NCBI RefSeq assembly: GCF_011516645.4
Contig: NZ_CP088285.1
Span: 5,722,501-5,786,500, forward strand
Length of the DNA: 64,000 nt
DNA from: Bradyrhizobium septentrionale
Lineage (GTDB): Bacteria > Pseudomonadota > Alphaproteobacteria > Rhizobiales > Xanthobacteraceae
Reading direction: 5' to 3'
Part shown: in pieces, positions 25,555 through 33,791 of the stretch
How the letters are laid out: each line of letters begins with the position of its first letter
Numbering within the stretch: the stretch's first letter is position 1
The notes under the pieces: model-generated
What the model was told of the DNA's origin: nothing
Seen by the model: the letters and a program-made list of their open reading frames with translations, nothing else
Database searches by the model: none
Program-made: the position numbers and the translations under genes

Positions 25555-26379
25555 CTAACCGCCTTTCACAGCGCCCGCGGTGAGCCCGGCGACGATCTGC
25601 CGTTGCGCCAGCACGGTGAGCAGCAGCACCGGCGCGGTCACGATCAGCGCGGCGGCGGCGAGCGGGCCCCAGCTCAGCTGGTCGAACGAGATCATGTTGT
25701 AGACCGCGACCGGCAGCGTGCGCGTCTCGCGCCCGGCCAGCACGATGCCGAACACGAAATTGTTCCAGGAGAAGATCACCGCGAGGATGAAGGCGACCGC
25801 GAGCCCGGGCCTGGCGATCGGCAGCGCGACATGGCGGAACACCTGCCAGCGGGTGGCGCCGTCGATCAATGCGGCTTCCTCCAGCTCCAGCGGCGTGGTT
25901 TCGAAATAGCCGATCATGATCCAGATCACGATCGGCACCGTGACCACGAGATGGATGATGATCTGCGGCACCAGCGTGCCGAGCAGGCCGAGCCACTGGA
26001 ACAGCAGGAACAGCGGGATCAGGTACGACAGGCCCGGCGTGATGCGCGCGATCAGGATCACGATCGCCGACTTATGCGCCGCCATCCGCGCAATGCCGTA
26101 GCCGGCGGGCACGCCGACCAGCATCGCGAGGCCCGTGGCGCAGCCGGTCACGATCAGGCTGTTGGTGAAATAGGTCAGGAAGCGGTTGGAGGCGAACACG
26201 TCGGCATAGTTCTTCCACGCGAAATGCTCCGGGATGAACACCGGCGGATAGGAGGCGTTGTCGATCTCGAACTTCAGCGACAGCGAGGCCATCCAGAGGA
26301 AGAACAGGATCGCCGGCGAGACGATGACGAACACCGACAGCCACAGCCCGATCCGGCCGAGAACCTGACGCGGGTTCAT
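25555..26379 (-). CDS. ABC transporter permease, MalG type
   Basis: A 274-aa carbohydrate-type permease with six hydrophobic spans and the EAA loop ELEEAALIDGATRWQVFRHVALPIARPG that docks the ATPase. The ATG at 26379 overlaps the TGA of the upstream permease gene (ATGA), so I reject the longer frame starting at 26406. No ATPase gene follows; the transporter may use a shared MalK-type ATPase encoded elsewhere. Confidence 0.93.
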   Translation of the reverse strand: MNPRQVLGRIGLWLSVFVIVSPAILFFLWMASLSLKFEIDNASYPPVFIPEHFAWKNYADVFASNRFLTYFTNSLIVTGCATGLAMLVGVPAGYGIARMAAHKSAIVILIARITPGLSYLIPLFLLFQWLGLLGTLVPQIIIHLVVTVPIVIWIMIGYFETTPLELEEAALIDGATRWQVFRHVALPIARPGLAVAFILAVIFSWNNFVFGIVLAGRETRTLPVAVYNMISFDQLSWGPLAAAALIVTAPVLLLTVLAQRQIVAGLTAGAVKGG

Positions 26380-27395
26380 GCGCCGTCTCCGAGCTCTGAT
26401 GTCCACAGCATGCGCTTGCGCAAGTAAAGCAGCAGCGCTGCCAGCGCCACGATCAGCAGGAAGAACACCACCGCGATCGCCGAGCCGTAGCCGAGGTCGT
26501 AATAGACGAAGGCGACGCTGTAGAGATAGACGTTGATGGTTTCCGACGCCGAGCCCGGCCCTCCTTGCGTGATCGCGAAGATGATGTCGAAGCTTTTCAC
26601 CGCGTCGATCATGCGGATCATGCCCGCGATGAACAGGAACGGCATGATCAAAGGCAGCGTGATGAAGCGGAACACCTGCCAGAAATTGGCGCCGTCGATC
26701 TGCGCGCTCTCATAGGGTTCGGTCGGGATCGCGGCGAGGCCGCCGAGCACGATCAGCATCACCAGCGGCGTCCATTGCCAGGTCTCGACCAGCACCAGCG
26801 ACGGGATCACCGTTGCCGGGTTGAACACCCAGAGCTGCGGCGGCAGGCCGACCAGCGACAGCAGGTAGTTCAGCACGCCGAGCTGCGGGTGGAACATCAT
26901 GGTCCACACCAGCGCGATCGCCACGGGAGTGGCCATCATCGGCATGATGAAGATGCCGCGCCAGAAGCCGCGCGCGGCGAATTTCTGGTGAAACACCACC
27001 GCCGCCAGCGTGCCAAACACCAGCGGCAGCAGCACCGAGAGCGCGGTGTAGGACAGCGTGTGGCCGACCGCCTCGACGAAGCGCGGATCGGTCGGCAGCC
27101 GCAGGTAATTGGCCAGCCCGACGAAGGTGGTGGGCGAGCCGACCTTCCATTCCTGCAGGCTCATCCAGATCGTGAACACCCAAGGAAAGATGATCACCGC
27201 CAGCACCACGACGAGCGCCGGGATCACGAACGGCCAATAGGACGGCGGACGCCATTCACGCGCCGTCGCGGCGTCCCCAGAGCCTCCGGCTCTGGAGTCT
27301 TGCTTTGACGCGTTTTCTTCACGCGAACCGGTACCCACTTCGCTTGAAAACGCTTTGCCGTCCGCCGCCGACTCAGCCTGTGTCACCACGCTCAC
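26376..27395 (-). CDS. ABC transporter permease, MalF/UgpA type, with repeat-derived N-terminus
   Basis: A 339-aa permease with six predicted spans beginning near residue 54 and the EAA loop EPYESAQIDGANFWQVFRFITLPL. The first about 50 residues are hydrophilic, and residues 13-40 (KAFSSEVGTGSREENASKQ onward) are encoded by a dispersed palindromic repeat (27278-27357) inserted in frame. The gene overlaps the binding-protein gene upstream and the MalG-type gene downstream by 4 bases each, showing a tight operon. The ligand is probably a sugar, polyol or glycerol-phosphate-like compound. Confidence 0.92.
   Translation of the reverse strand: MSVVTQAESAADGKAFSSEVGTGSREENASKQDSRAGGSGDAATAREWRPPSYWPFVIPALVVVLAVIIFPWVFTIWMSLQEWKVGSPTTFVGLANYLRLPTDPRFVEAVGHTLSYTALSVLLPLVFGTLAAVVFHQKFAARGFWRGIFIMPMMATPVAIALVWTMMFHPQLGVLNYLLSLVGLPPQLWVFNPATVIPSLVLVETWQWTPLVMLIVLGGLAAIPTEPYESAQIDGANFWQVFRFITLPLIMPFLFIAGMIRMIDAVKSFDIIFAITQGGPGSASETINVYLYSVAFVYYDLGYGSAIAVVFFLLIVALAALLLYLRKRMLWTSELGDGA
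27278..27357. repeat. Dispersed repeat family R2 copy inside a coding sequence
   Basis: A ccagagcctccggctctgg hairpin followed by tttgacgcgttttcttcacgcgaaccgg...cacttcgct-gaaaacgc. The second part matches the intergenic copies at 39863, 39960 and 51429 at nearly every base. Here it sits within the start of the MalF-type permease gene and keeps the frame open. Confidence 0.85.
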
Positions 27396-28714
27396 GCTTT
27401 TTCGCTACGCTCCAGGATCGGCCGGAATTGCTCGTGCGCCTTCTTCAGCTCGGTGGCGGGATCGGCGCCCGACAGCGTCGCGGTCAGCGCCGCACCGACG
27501 ATGTCGCGGAATTCGGCGACCGGGATGATGGCGGGCAGGCCGAGCTTCGAGATCTTGGCGGAGTCGATCACCGACTGCAGCCATTCCTTGGTCTTCACGC
27601 CCTTGGCGACCTCGGCATCGTCGACGATGGAGTTGCGGAACGGCACGCCGCCGCCGGCCTGCAGCAGGCGGGCGCCCTGTCCCCGCGAGACCACCCATTG
27701 GCAGAGCAGATAGGCCGCTTCCTTGTTCTTGCTCGCTGCGGCGATGCCGATGCCGTCGCCATAGGTTGAGGAGAACTTGCCCTTGGGTCCGGCGGGCACC
27801 AGCGTGTAGCCGACCTTGCCGACGACGCGCGAGGCGGCGGGATCCTCCAGCGGCGGCGCCCAGCCGTCGGCGTCGATCCACATCGCCGAGCGGCCCTGCG
27901 TGAAGGAGGCCATCGACTCCATCCAGTTGAAGCCGGCGACGCCGGGCGGCGCGCTTTTCGTCAGCAGCCGCTGATAGAGTTTTGTGGCCTCGACCGCCTC
28001 GGGGCCATCGGTCAAAATGTTGCCCTTGGCATCGAGAAATTCGCCGCCAAAGTTCAGGTAGAAGTTGGTCCACATCGCCATGTTGGCATTGCGCAGGCCG
28101 CGGCCGACGAAGCCGTAGATGCCTTCCTTCGGATCGGTCAGCTTTTCGGCGGCGACCGCCATCTCCTCCAGCGTCTTCGGGACCTCGACGCCCTTCTTCT
28201 GGAACAACTCCTTGTTGTAATAGAGGATGAAATAGTCGACCGACCATGGCAGCGAGAACATCTGGCCCTTGTCGTTGCGCGCGTATTGCAGGCCGGCCGC
28301 GGAGAAATCGCTTTCGACGAGATCAGGCGGCGTGAGGCTCGGGTCCTTGAGATAGCCGCTCATGTCGGCGAGCCAGCCGCCCTTCTCGAACTGCCGCTTC
28401 TGCACGTGATAGCTCAGGTGAACGACGTCGAAGCTCGGCTTGCCCGAGGACAGCTCGATCACGCATTTCTGGCGCTGCTGCTGCTCGGGAATCTGCTCCG
28501 ACTCGACCTTGATGCCGGTGAGCTCGGTGAATTCCTTGATGTACTTCTGCAGATTGTCGCCGCGCGGCCCCTTGGCGAGGATGACCTCGAGCGTGGTGCC
28601 GGAATATTTCTTCCAGTTCACCTCGGCGCGGGCCGGAAGTCCGGTCAATCCAACCGCGCCGGCGGCGGCCGTGCCGGCCAGCATCTGCCGGCGCGAGATC
28701 AGGTGATGCGACAT
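27392..28714 (-). CDS. Carbohydrate-type ABC transporter substrate-binding protein
   Basis: A 440-aa family-1 extracellular binding protein with a Tat-like signal (SRRQMLAGTAAAGAVGLTGLPARA). Family segments include NWKKYSGTTLEVILAKGPRGDNL, FDVVHLSYHVQKRQFEKGGWLADMSGYL and FSLPWSVDYFILYYNKELFQKKG. It delivers a sugar, polyol or related solute to the two permeases encoded immediately downstream with 4-base overlaps. A VOC protein gene lies upstream with a 115-base gap on the same strand. The solute is not identifiable from sequence. Confidence 0.92.
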   Translation of the reverse strand: MSHHLISRRQMLAGTAAAGAVGLTGLPARAEVNWKKYSGTTLEVILAKGPRGDNLQKYIKEFTELTGIKVESEQIPEQQQRQKCVIELSSGKPSFDVVHLSYHVQKRQFEKGGWLADMSGYLKDPSLTPPDLVESDFSAAGLQYARNDKGQMFSLPWSVDYFILYYNKELFQKKGVEVPKTLEEMAVAAEKLTDPKEGIYGFVGRGLRNANMAMWTNFYLNFGGEFLDAKGNILTDGPEAVEATKLYQRLLTKSAPPGVAGFNWMESMASFTQGRSAMWIDADGWAPPLEDPAASRVVGKVGYTLVPAGPKGKFSSTYGDGIGIAAASKNKEAAYLLCQWVVSRGQGARLLQAGGGVPFRNSIVDDAEVAKGVKTKEWLQSVIDSAKISKLGLPAIIPVAEFRDIVGAALTATLSGADPATELKKAHEQFRPILERSEKA

Positions 28715-28829
28715 GTTTCTCTCCCAGGACCGTTCTTGTTTGGGAGGGATACTAGCGTCTCAACTCGATCTGCCTAGTCCCACATGCGCGGCGCCGCTGC
28801 ATAACGCAGCGCCGCGCGTGTAATGGCAG

Positions 28830-29684
28830 CTATGCCTTGACGAAGGCGAGCAGGGTGCCGTTGCCGGCAGCCGGCGGGACGCAGATGCTGCTGCCGCTCT
28901 TCACGCCGGTTGTGCCAAGCGCCTTCTCGGTTGCGGCAAGGTCGGCCGCGATCACGAGACCGGCGCCGCCGCGATCAGACAGGCCATCCAGCGACACGCC
29001 GGGATAGCGCTTGCCGAGCTGGTCTTTCGTCAGGAACACGAAGTCGGCACGATCGCCGCCGGACGGCGCCGCAATCGCACCGTCGGCGTCGTTCCTGACG
29101 GCGATATCGATCATCCTGGAGAGATGCGCGGCATCGGTCGCAGGATCCGGCGAGACGATCAACACCTGCTTGAGGCGTTTTGCCCCATTGGCGTGCGTCA
29201 TCAATTCGGGAATCCACACCGTCTCGCGTGTCTTGTGCTGGCAGGCGAAGATGCGGACGCCGCCGGGTGCTTCGGCGGTCGGCCACTGGAAGGTGCGGAA
29301 TTTCGCCGCGGAGACCGTGCCGTTCGGCAGCGTCACCGGGCGTTCGAAATCGGTCGGCCCGATCGGCGTGTAGCCGCGCGCGCGAATCTCCTCGGCACCG
29401 GCTGCCGAATCCACCGCGGTGAATGCGATCCGTTCGATGCCTTCACCGCGCTTCTCGAGGAAGGCGCGCGCCGGCGCATTATGTTCTGTCGGCGTCAGCA
29501 CGCCAAGCAATTCCATGTAATCGGGATCGAACATGATGGTGTAGTTGCCCGATCCCATATGCGCGCTGTGGGTACCGCGCGGTGACACGGTGAAGCCGAG
29601 CCGCTTGTAATTCTCGGCGGCCTTGTCGAGGTCTTTCACCATGACCACGGCGTGATCGATTCCGATGACGTTCTTGAGTGCCAC
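28830..29684 (-). CDS. VOC superfamily protein (glyoxalase-like)
   Basis: A 284-aa protein of the glyoxalase_3-like VOC group. It starts NVIGIDHAVVMVKDLDKAAENYKRLGFTVSPRG, which carries a conserved metal-ligand-type His at about residue 11, and includes YTIMFDPDYMELLGVLTPTEHN, a segment typical of the first VOC module; a second module follows. Such proteins may be isomerases or dioxygenases, or simply ligand binders. It is encoded upstream of the carbohydrate-type transporter operon and divergent from a FAD oxidoreductase gene, so it may act on the imported compound. Confidence 0.8.
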   Translation of the reverse strand: MALKNVIGIDHAVVMVKDLDKAAENYKRLGFTVSPRGTHSAHMGSGNYTIMFDPDYMELLGVLTPTEHNAPARAFLEKRGEGIERIAFTAVDSAAGAEEIRARGYTPIGPTDFERPVTLPNGTVSAAKFRTFQWPTAEAPGGVRIFACQHKTRETVWIPELMTHANGAKRLKQVLIVSPDPATDAAHLSRMIDIAVRNDADGAIAAPSGGDRADFVFLTKDQLGKRYPGVSLDGLSDRGGAGLVIAADLAATEKALGTTGVKSGSSICVPPAAGNGTLLAFVKA

Positions 29685-29762
29685 TTGTTGTCTTCCCGGC
29701 TGGAATAAGAGAGTAGAGTAAAGCTAACCAGAATGACCAGGCGCCCGCAAGAAAGGATCATG

Positions 29763-31130
29763 ATGAACAGTAATGCCGTGCGCTGGCCCAATTCGCTCTG
29801 GGCAGCAGTGACGCCGCCGGGCCCCGATTGCCCCGAACTGACCGGTGCGCAGCAGGCCGATGTCGTCATCATCGGCGGCGGTTTCACTGGTCTATCGACC
29901 GCGCTGCATCTGCGCGAGGCCAATGTCGACGTCGCGATCGTCGAGGCCGCCGAGCCGGGCTGGGGCGCCTCGGGCCGCAACAACGGCCAGGTAATCCCGA
30001 CGCTGTCGCGGCCTGATCCCGAGGACATCATTGCGCGGCACGGTGCGGCCGGCGAGCGCTTCGTCGCGATGCTGCGCGACAGCGCGTCCATGCTGTTCGA
30101 CGTCGTCAAGCGCTACAGCATTGAGGCCGAGCAGGAGCAGGCCGGTTGGGTGCAGCCGGTGCATTCGCCGGGCCGCATCAAGATCGCGGAGCGGCGGGTG
30201 CAGCAATGGTCGAAATTCGGCGCGCCGGTCGAACTGCTGTCGCGCGATCAGACCCGAGACATGCTCGGCTCGGATTCGTGGTATGGCGGCTTCTGGAACA
30301 GGACCGGCGGGCACGTCAATCCGCTGGCGCTGGCGCGGGGCCTTGCGCGCACCGTGCTCGGCCTCGGTGCGCGGATCTATGCCCGTTCGCCCGCGACGAG
30401 TTTCGAGCGCCGCGGCGACCGCTGGGTGGTGAAGACCGAGCAGGGCGAAATCTCCGGCCGCGCGCTGGTGGTCGCGACCAATGCCTATAGCGGCGAGTTC
30501 ACAAAATCGCTGGTGCCGGAGATCGCAACCGAGGTGATGCCGGTGCTGTCCTGGCAGATGGCGACGCAGCCGCTGTCGGACAATGTCCGCAAGACCATCA
30601 TCCCCGGCCGGCAGGCGATGTCGGACACCCATGGTGAGCTGTATTTCGCGCGCTACGATGCTCGCAATCGTCTGGTCACCGGCGGCGCCGTGCTCGGCCC
30701 GGGCGACAAGACCGGGCGGCTGAAGGCGCGGGTAACCGAGCGGTTGCAGCTGATATGGCCGCAGATCGGCGACGTCTCCTTCGACTATGTCTGGAACGGC
30801 TATGTCGGGATGACGGCGGATTTCCTGCCGCGCATGCACCGGCTGGGACCGAACGCCTATGGCTGGACCGGCTGCAACGGCCGCGCCGTCGCGCTGACGA
30901 TTCCGCTCGGCCGCGAATTGGCCAGAGCGGTCCAGGGCGTGCCGGAAAGCGAGCTGGCGCTGCCGTTCACCGAGCCGGTGCAGTACATGGCGCACGGATT
31001 GTTGCGCAAGCTCGCGCCCTGGATGCTGGTGCTCTACCGGCGTCGCGATGCACAGGAGCTGGTCAAGGGCGATCGCTTCGAGCTGTTGCGCTGGGCGGAG
31101 TATTTGCTCGCCTCGCGCCGCTCACCGTAA
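29763..31130 (+). CDS. FAD-dependent oxidoreductase (DadA/PuuB-like)
   Basis: A 455-aa flavoprotein of the DAO family. The dinucleotide-binding motif is VVIIGGGFTGLSTALHLRE near residue 34, followed by GWGASGRNNGQVIP, a segment typical of gamma-glutamylputrescine oxidase-like enzymes, and the C-terminal GYVGMTADFLPRMHRLGPNAYGWTGCNGRAV. It should oxidise an amine or amino acid using FAD and oxygen. The ATG at 29763 has aaggat about 6 bases upstream; alternative starts at 29760 and 29733 exist. It is divergent from the VOC gene. Confidence 0.87.
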   Translation: MNSNAVRWPNSLWAAVTPPGPDCPELTGAQQADVVIIGGGFTGLSTALHLREANVDVAIVEAAEPGWGASGRNNGQVIPTLSRPDPEDIIARHGAAGERFVAMLRDSASMLFDVVKRYSIEAEQEQAGWVQPVHSPGRIKIAERRVQQWSKFGAPVELLSRDQTRDMLGSDSWYGGFWNRTGGHVNPLALARGLARTVLGLGARIYARSPATSFERRGDRWVVKTEQGEISGRALVVATNAYSGEFTKSLVPEIATEVMPVLSWQMATQPLSDNVRKTIIPGRQAMSDTHGELYFARYDARNRLVTGGAVLGPGDKTGRLKARVTERLQLIWPQIGDVSFDYVWNGYVGMTADFLPRMHRLGPNAYGWTGCNGRAVALTIPLGRELARAVQGVPESELALPFTEPVQYMAHGLLRKLAPWMLVLYRRRDAQELVKGDRFELLRWAEYLLASRRSP

Positions 31131-31225
31131 ATGCGGACCGACGTCGCGCCACGCGCGCGAGATATTGTGGAAACCCCGACGCGACGCAGGCATTATTGCC
31201 AGATACCGATTCCTGGGAGGTGGGT

Positions 31226-32413
31226 ATGGCGAGGAAGCGCATTGGTATTCTCACGGGCGGCGGTGACGTCCCCGGCCTTAACGCGGTGATCAAGAGTGTG
31301 ACCTATCGCGGCAGCGAGGACGACATCGAGGTTGTCGGTCTCCGCCGCGGCTGGGAGGCCCTCACACACCTGAACCTCGACGACCCGGCCAGCAAGTCCC
31401 ACTACATCATCCCGCTGAACCGCGAAAACACGCGCGTCATCGACCGGCGCGGCGGCACCGTGCTGCACTCGAGCCGCACCAATCCCTCCAAAATGAAGAA
31501 GTTGCCCGATCATCTCGCGGGCCACGACTTTCCGGTTTCCCAGAGCACCAAAGGCGGCATCGCAACCACGACGTGGGACCTCACCAGCGAGGTGCTGGCG
31601 AACCTCGCGGGGCTCGGTATCGAACATCTGATCGCCATCGGCGGCGACGATACTCTCAGCTACGCGGACAAGCTCAACAGGCAAGGCGTCAAGATCATTG
31701 CCATCCCGAAGACGATGGACAACGACGTTCGCAACACCGAATACTGCATCGGCTTCTCGACAGCGATCACCCGTGCCAGCGATGCCATCCAGCGCCAGCG
31801 CACCACCGTCGGCTCGCACGAGCGAATTGGCATTTTCCGCGTCTTTGGTCGCGATGCCGGCTTTACGGCGCTGTATACCGCATACGCAACCTCGATCCGA
31901 TGCGCCATACCGGAGTACAAGGTCAATCTCGACAAGCTGACCCAGCTTCTCCTCGATGATAAGCACGGCAACCCAAGCAACTACGCGCTGATCGTGCTCA
32001 GCGAGGGTGCCGAGTGGGAGGGCTACAAGGTGCAGGAATTCGGCGAGCCTGACGCCTACGGTCACCGCAGGAAGGCGAGCGTGGCCGAAGCGTTCGCGGA
32101 CGAGATTAAGCGGCGCACCGGCGAGGAGACCATCGTCTCTGACCTCACCTACGACCTGCGGTCAGGCGATCCGGACTTCATCGACAAGCTTGTGGCGCTG
32201 ACGTTCGGCAACTTGGCCTACGATGCAATCCTGGAAGGCAAGACCGGCCTCATGTCGGCGCTGGTCGAGGGCCGCTACGACCTCGTGCCAATCCCCGACG
32301 CCAAGCTCGGACCGCGCAAATTGGACGTCGCGAGCGCGTACAACACCGAGCGCTACCGTCCTCTCTATTCCAACAAGCGGGGCTTGCCGATCTTTCTCAA
32401 CCGCGCTTTCTAG
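31226..32413 (+). CDS. pfp: 6-phosphofructokinase, pyrophosphate-dependent type
   Basis: A 395-aa phosphofructokinase. It starts KRIGILTGGGDVPGLNAVI and has two diagnostic sites: GGDDT at residues 139-143, where Asp142 replaces the Gly of ATP enzymes, and PKTMDND at 161-167, where Lys162 replaces Gly; both are signatures of PPi-dependent enzymes. Asp165 is the expected catalytic base. The enzyme would reversibly interconvert fructose 6-phosphate and fructose 1,6-bisphosphate in the cytoplasm. The ATG at 31226 has a gggaggtggg site. An FBP aldolase/phosphatase gene follows 216 bases later on the same strand. Confidence 0.88.
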   Translation: MARKRIGILTGGGDVPGLNAVIKSVTYRGSEDDIEVVGLRRGWEALTHLNLDDPASKSHYIIPLNRENTRVIDRRGGTVLHSSRTNPSKMKKLPDHLAGHDFPVSQSTKGGIATTTWDLTSEVLANLAGLGIEHLIAIGGDDTLSYADKLNRQGVKIIAIPKTMDNDVRNTEYCIGFSTAITRASDAIQRQRTTVGSHERIGIFRVFGRDAGFTALYTAYATSIRCAIPEYKVNLDKLTQLLLDDKHGNPSNYALIVLSEGAEWEGYKVQEFGEPDAYGHRRKASVAEAFADEIKRRTGEETIVSDLTYDLRSGDPDFIDKLVALTFGNLAYDAILEGKTGLMSALVEGRYDLVPIPDAKLGPRKLDVASAYNTERYRPLYSNKRGLPIFLNRAF

Positions 32414-32629
32414 CGCGGGAGGTGGTAACCCCATCGAGCATGGCTGGCCATTCCGAATGTGTCGTTGGCGCGTATCGACACAAGCCGGCAGCGGGGCCAT
32501 AATTCCGTGTGGATCCTGCACAGGGAACCCGTCGCACCACACAACGTTCTTTTTGTGAATCAGCGCGCCGTCGCCCTCGGCGCAGCGAGCGCCGAGGCGA
32601 AGGCGCTGAGCTGCGGTCGGAGGGATGCT
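32414..32629. other. Gap between pfp and the FBPA/P gene, with a 9-bp hairpin
   Basis: The gap holds a perfect inverted repeat CCTCGGCGC-N5-GCGCCGAGG at 32575-32597, about 33 bases before the downstream start. It lacks a T run. It may be an RNA regulatory hairpin or part of a promoter; no obvious -35/-10 pair was found. Confidence 0.4.
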
Positions 32630-33775
32630 ATGAAACTCACAATTTCGGTCATCAAGGCTGACATTGGCTCCGTTGGGGGCCATACGAAACCATCTGCGCG
32701 CATGATGGCGGCTGTCGAAGGGGAGGTCGCGAAAGCGATCGACAACGGTCTCCTGATCGACGGTTTCGTCCGCCATACCGGCGACGATATTGCGATCATC
32801 ATGACGCACACGCGGGGCGAAGGGAGCTCCGAAGTCCATCAATTCGCCTGGAAGACGTTTCTCGCGGCCACTGCGGTTGCGAAGACCTCCGGGCTCTACG
32901 GCGCCGGCCAGGATCTTCTCGTCGACGCCCCTTCCGGAAACGTTCGCGGCGCGGGTCCGGGCGTCGCCGAACTCAGCTTCGACCACAGCCTCTCGGGCGC
33001 GAGACCGGCGGAATCCTTCATGGTGTTCGCCGCCGACAAATGCGGCCCCGGCGCCTACAACCTGCCGCTCTATCTGGCCTTTGCCGATCCGATGTATTGC
33101 GCCGGGCTGATGCTGCCCCCGATGATCAAGGGCTTCCGTTTCCATATCATCGATATGGACAACACGGCCGGCGACAGCGTGATCGAACTCGATGCGCCGG
33201 CGGACGGCTACCATATTGCGGCGCTGCTTCGCGACAACGAGCGCTTCGGCATTGATCGCATCGTCTCGAAAACCTATGACGAGGTCGCCGTCGCCGTTTC
33301 GGCGCAGCGCCTTCACTCTATCGCAGGCAAGTACACCGGCAAGGATGATCCGGTCGCGATCGTCAGGAACCAGGGCATTTTCGCGGCGCCCGAAGAAATC
33401 ATCTCGCCATTCGTCAAGGCGCACTTCGTGGGTGGCGATGCGCGCGGCTCGCATGTGATGCCGCTCATGCCGGTGCCGCTCAACACCCCGGTGACGGGGA
33501 TGTACTGCCTGCCGATCGTTTCCTGTGTCGGCTTCTCGATCGACCGGGACGGGAAGTTTTCGGAGTCCTATGCCGATTTCTTTGACAACCTTGCGTGGGA
33601 CGAGGTCCGCCAGCGCGCCCAGCGCAAGGCGATCGAGATGCGCAGCCAGGGCTGGTCCGGTGCCGCGATGCTACCCTATTCTGAGCTGGAATATGGCGGC
33701 TTCCGCGACACGGTATCCGGATTGCTGAAGCGCTTCCGGCTGCGCGAGGAGTCCGAGCCACAAGCGGCGGAGTAG
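32630..33775 (+). CDS. Fructose-1,6-bisphosphate aldolase/phosphatase (archaeal type, class V FBPase)
   Basis: A 381-aa protein matching the bifunctional FBPA/P family, which condenses triose phosphates and then dephosphorylates FBP to fructose 6-phosphate. From memory of the Sulfolobus enzyme, metal ligands Asp11, His18, Asp52 and Asp53 are all present at the same positions (KADIGSVGGHT, RHTGDDI), and the Schiff-base lysine region RLHSIAGKYTGKDDP gives Tyr235 and Lys238. A C-terminal tyrosine site is in LPYSELEYGGF. The ATG at 32630 has gggatg upstream. It lies after pfp on the same strand, a link to gluconeogenesis. A typical bacterial FBPase is not visible in the window. Confidence 0.9.
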   Translation: MKLTISVIKADIGSVGGHTKPSARMMAAVEGEVAKAIDNGLLIDGFVRHTGDDIAIIMTHTRGEGSSEVHQFAWKTFLAATAVAKTSGLYGAGQDLLVDAPSGNVRGAGPGVAELSFDHSLSGARPAESFMVFAADKCGPGAYNLPLYLAFADPMYCAGLMLPPMIKGFRFHIIDMDNTAGDSVIELDAPADGYHIAALLRDNERFGIDRIVSKTYDEVAVAVSAQRLHSIAGKYTGKDDPVAIVRNQGIFAAPEEIISPFVKAHFVGGDARGSHVMPLMPVPLNTPVTGMYCLPIVSCVGFSIDRDGKFSESYADFFDNLAWDEVRQRAQRKAIEMRSQGWSGAAMLPYSELEYGGFRDTVSGLLKRFRLREESEPQAAE

Positions 33776-33791
33776 GGCCGCGCGTGCCCGG

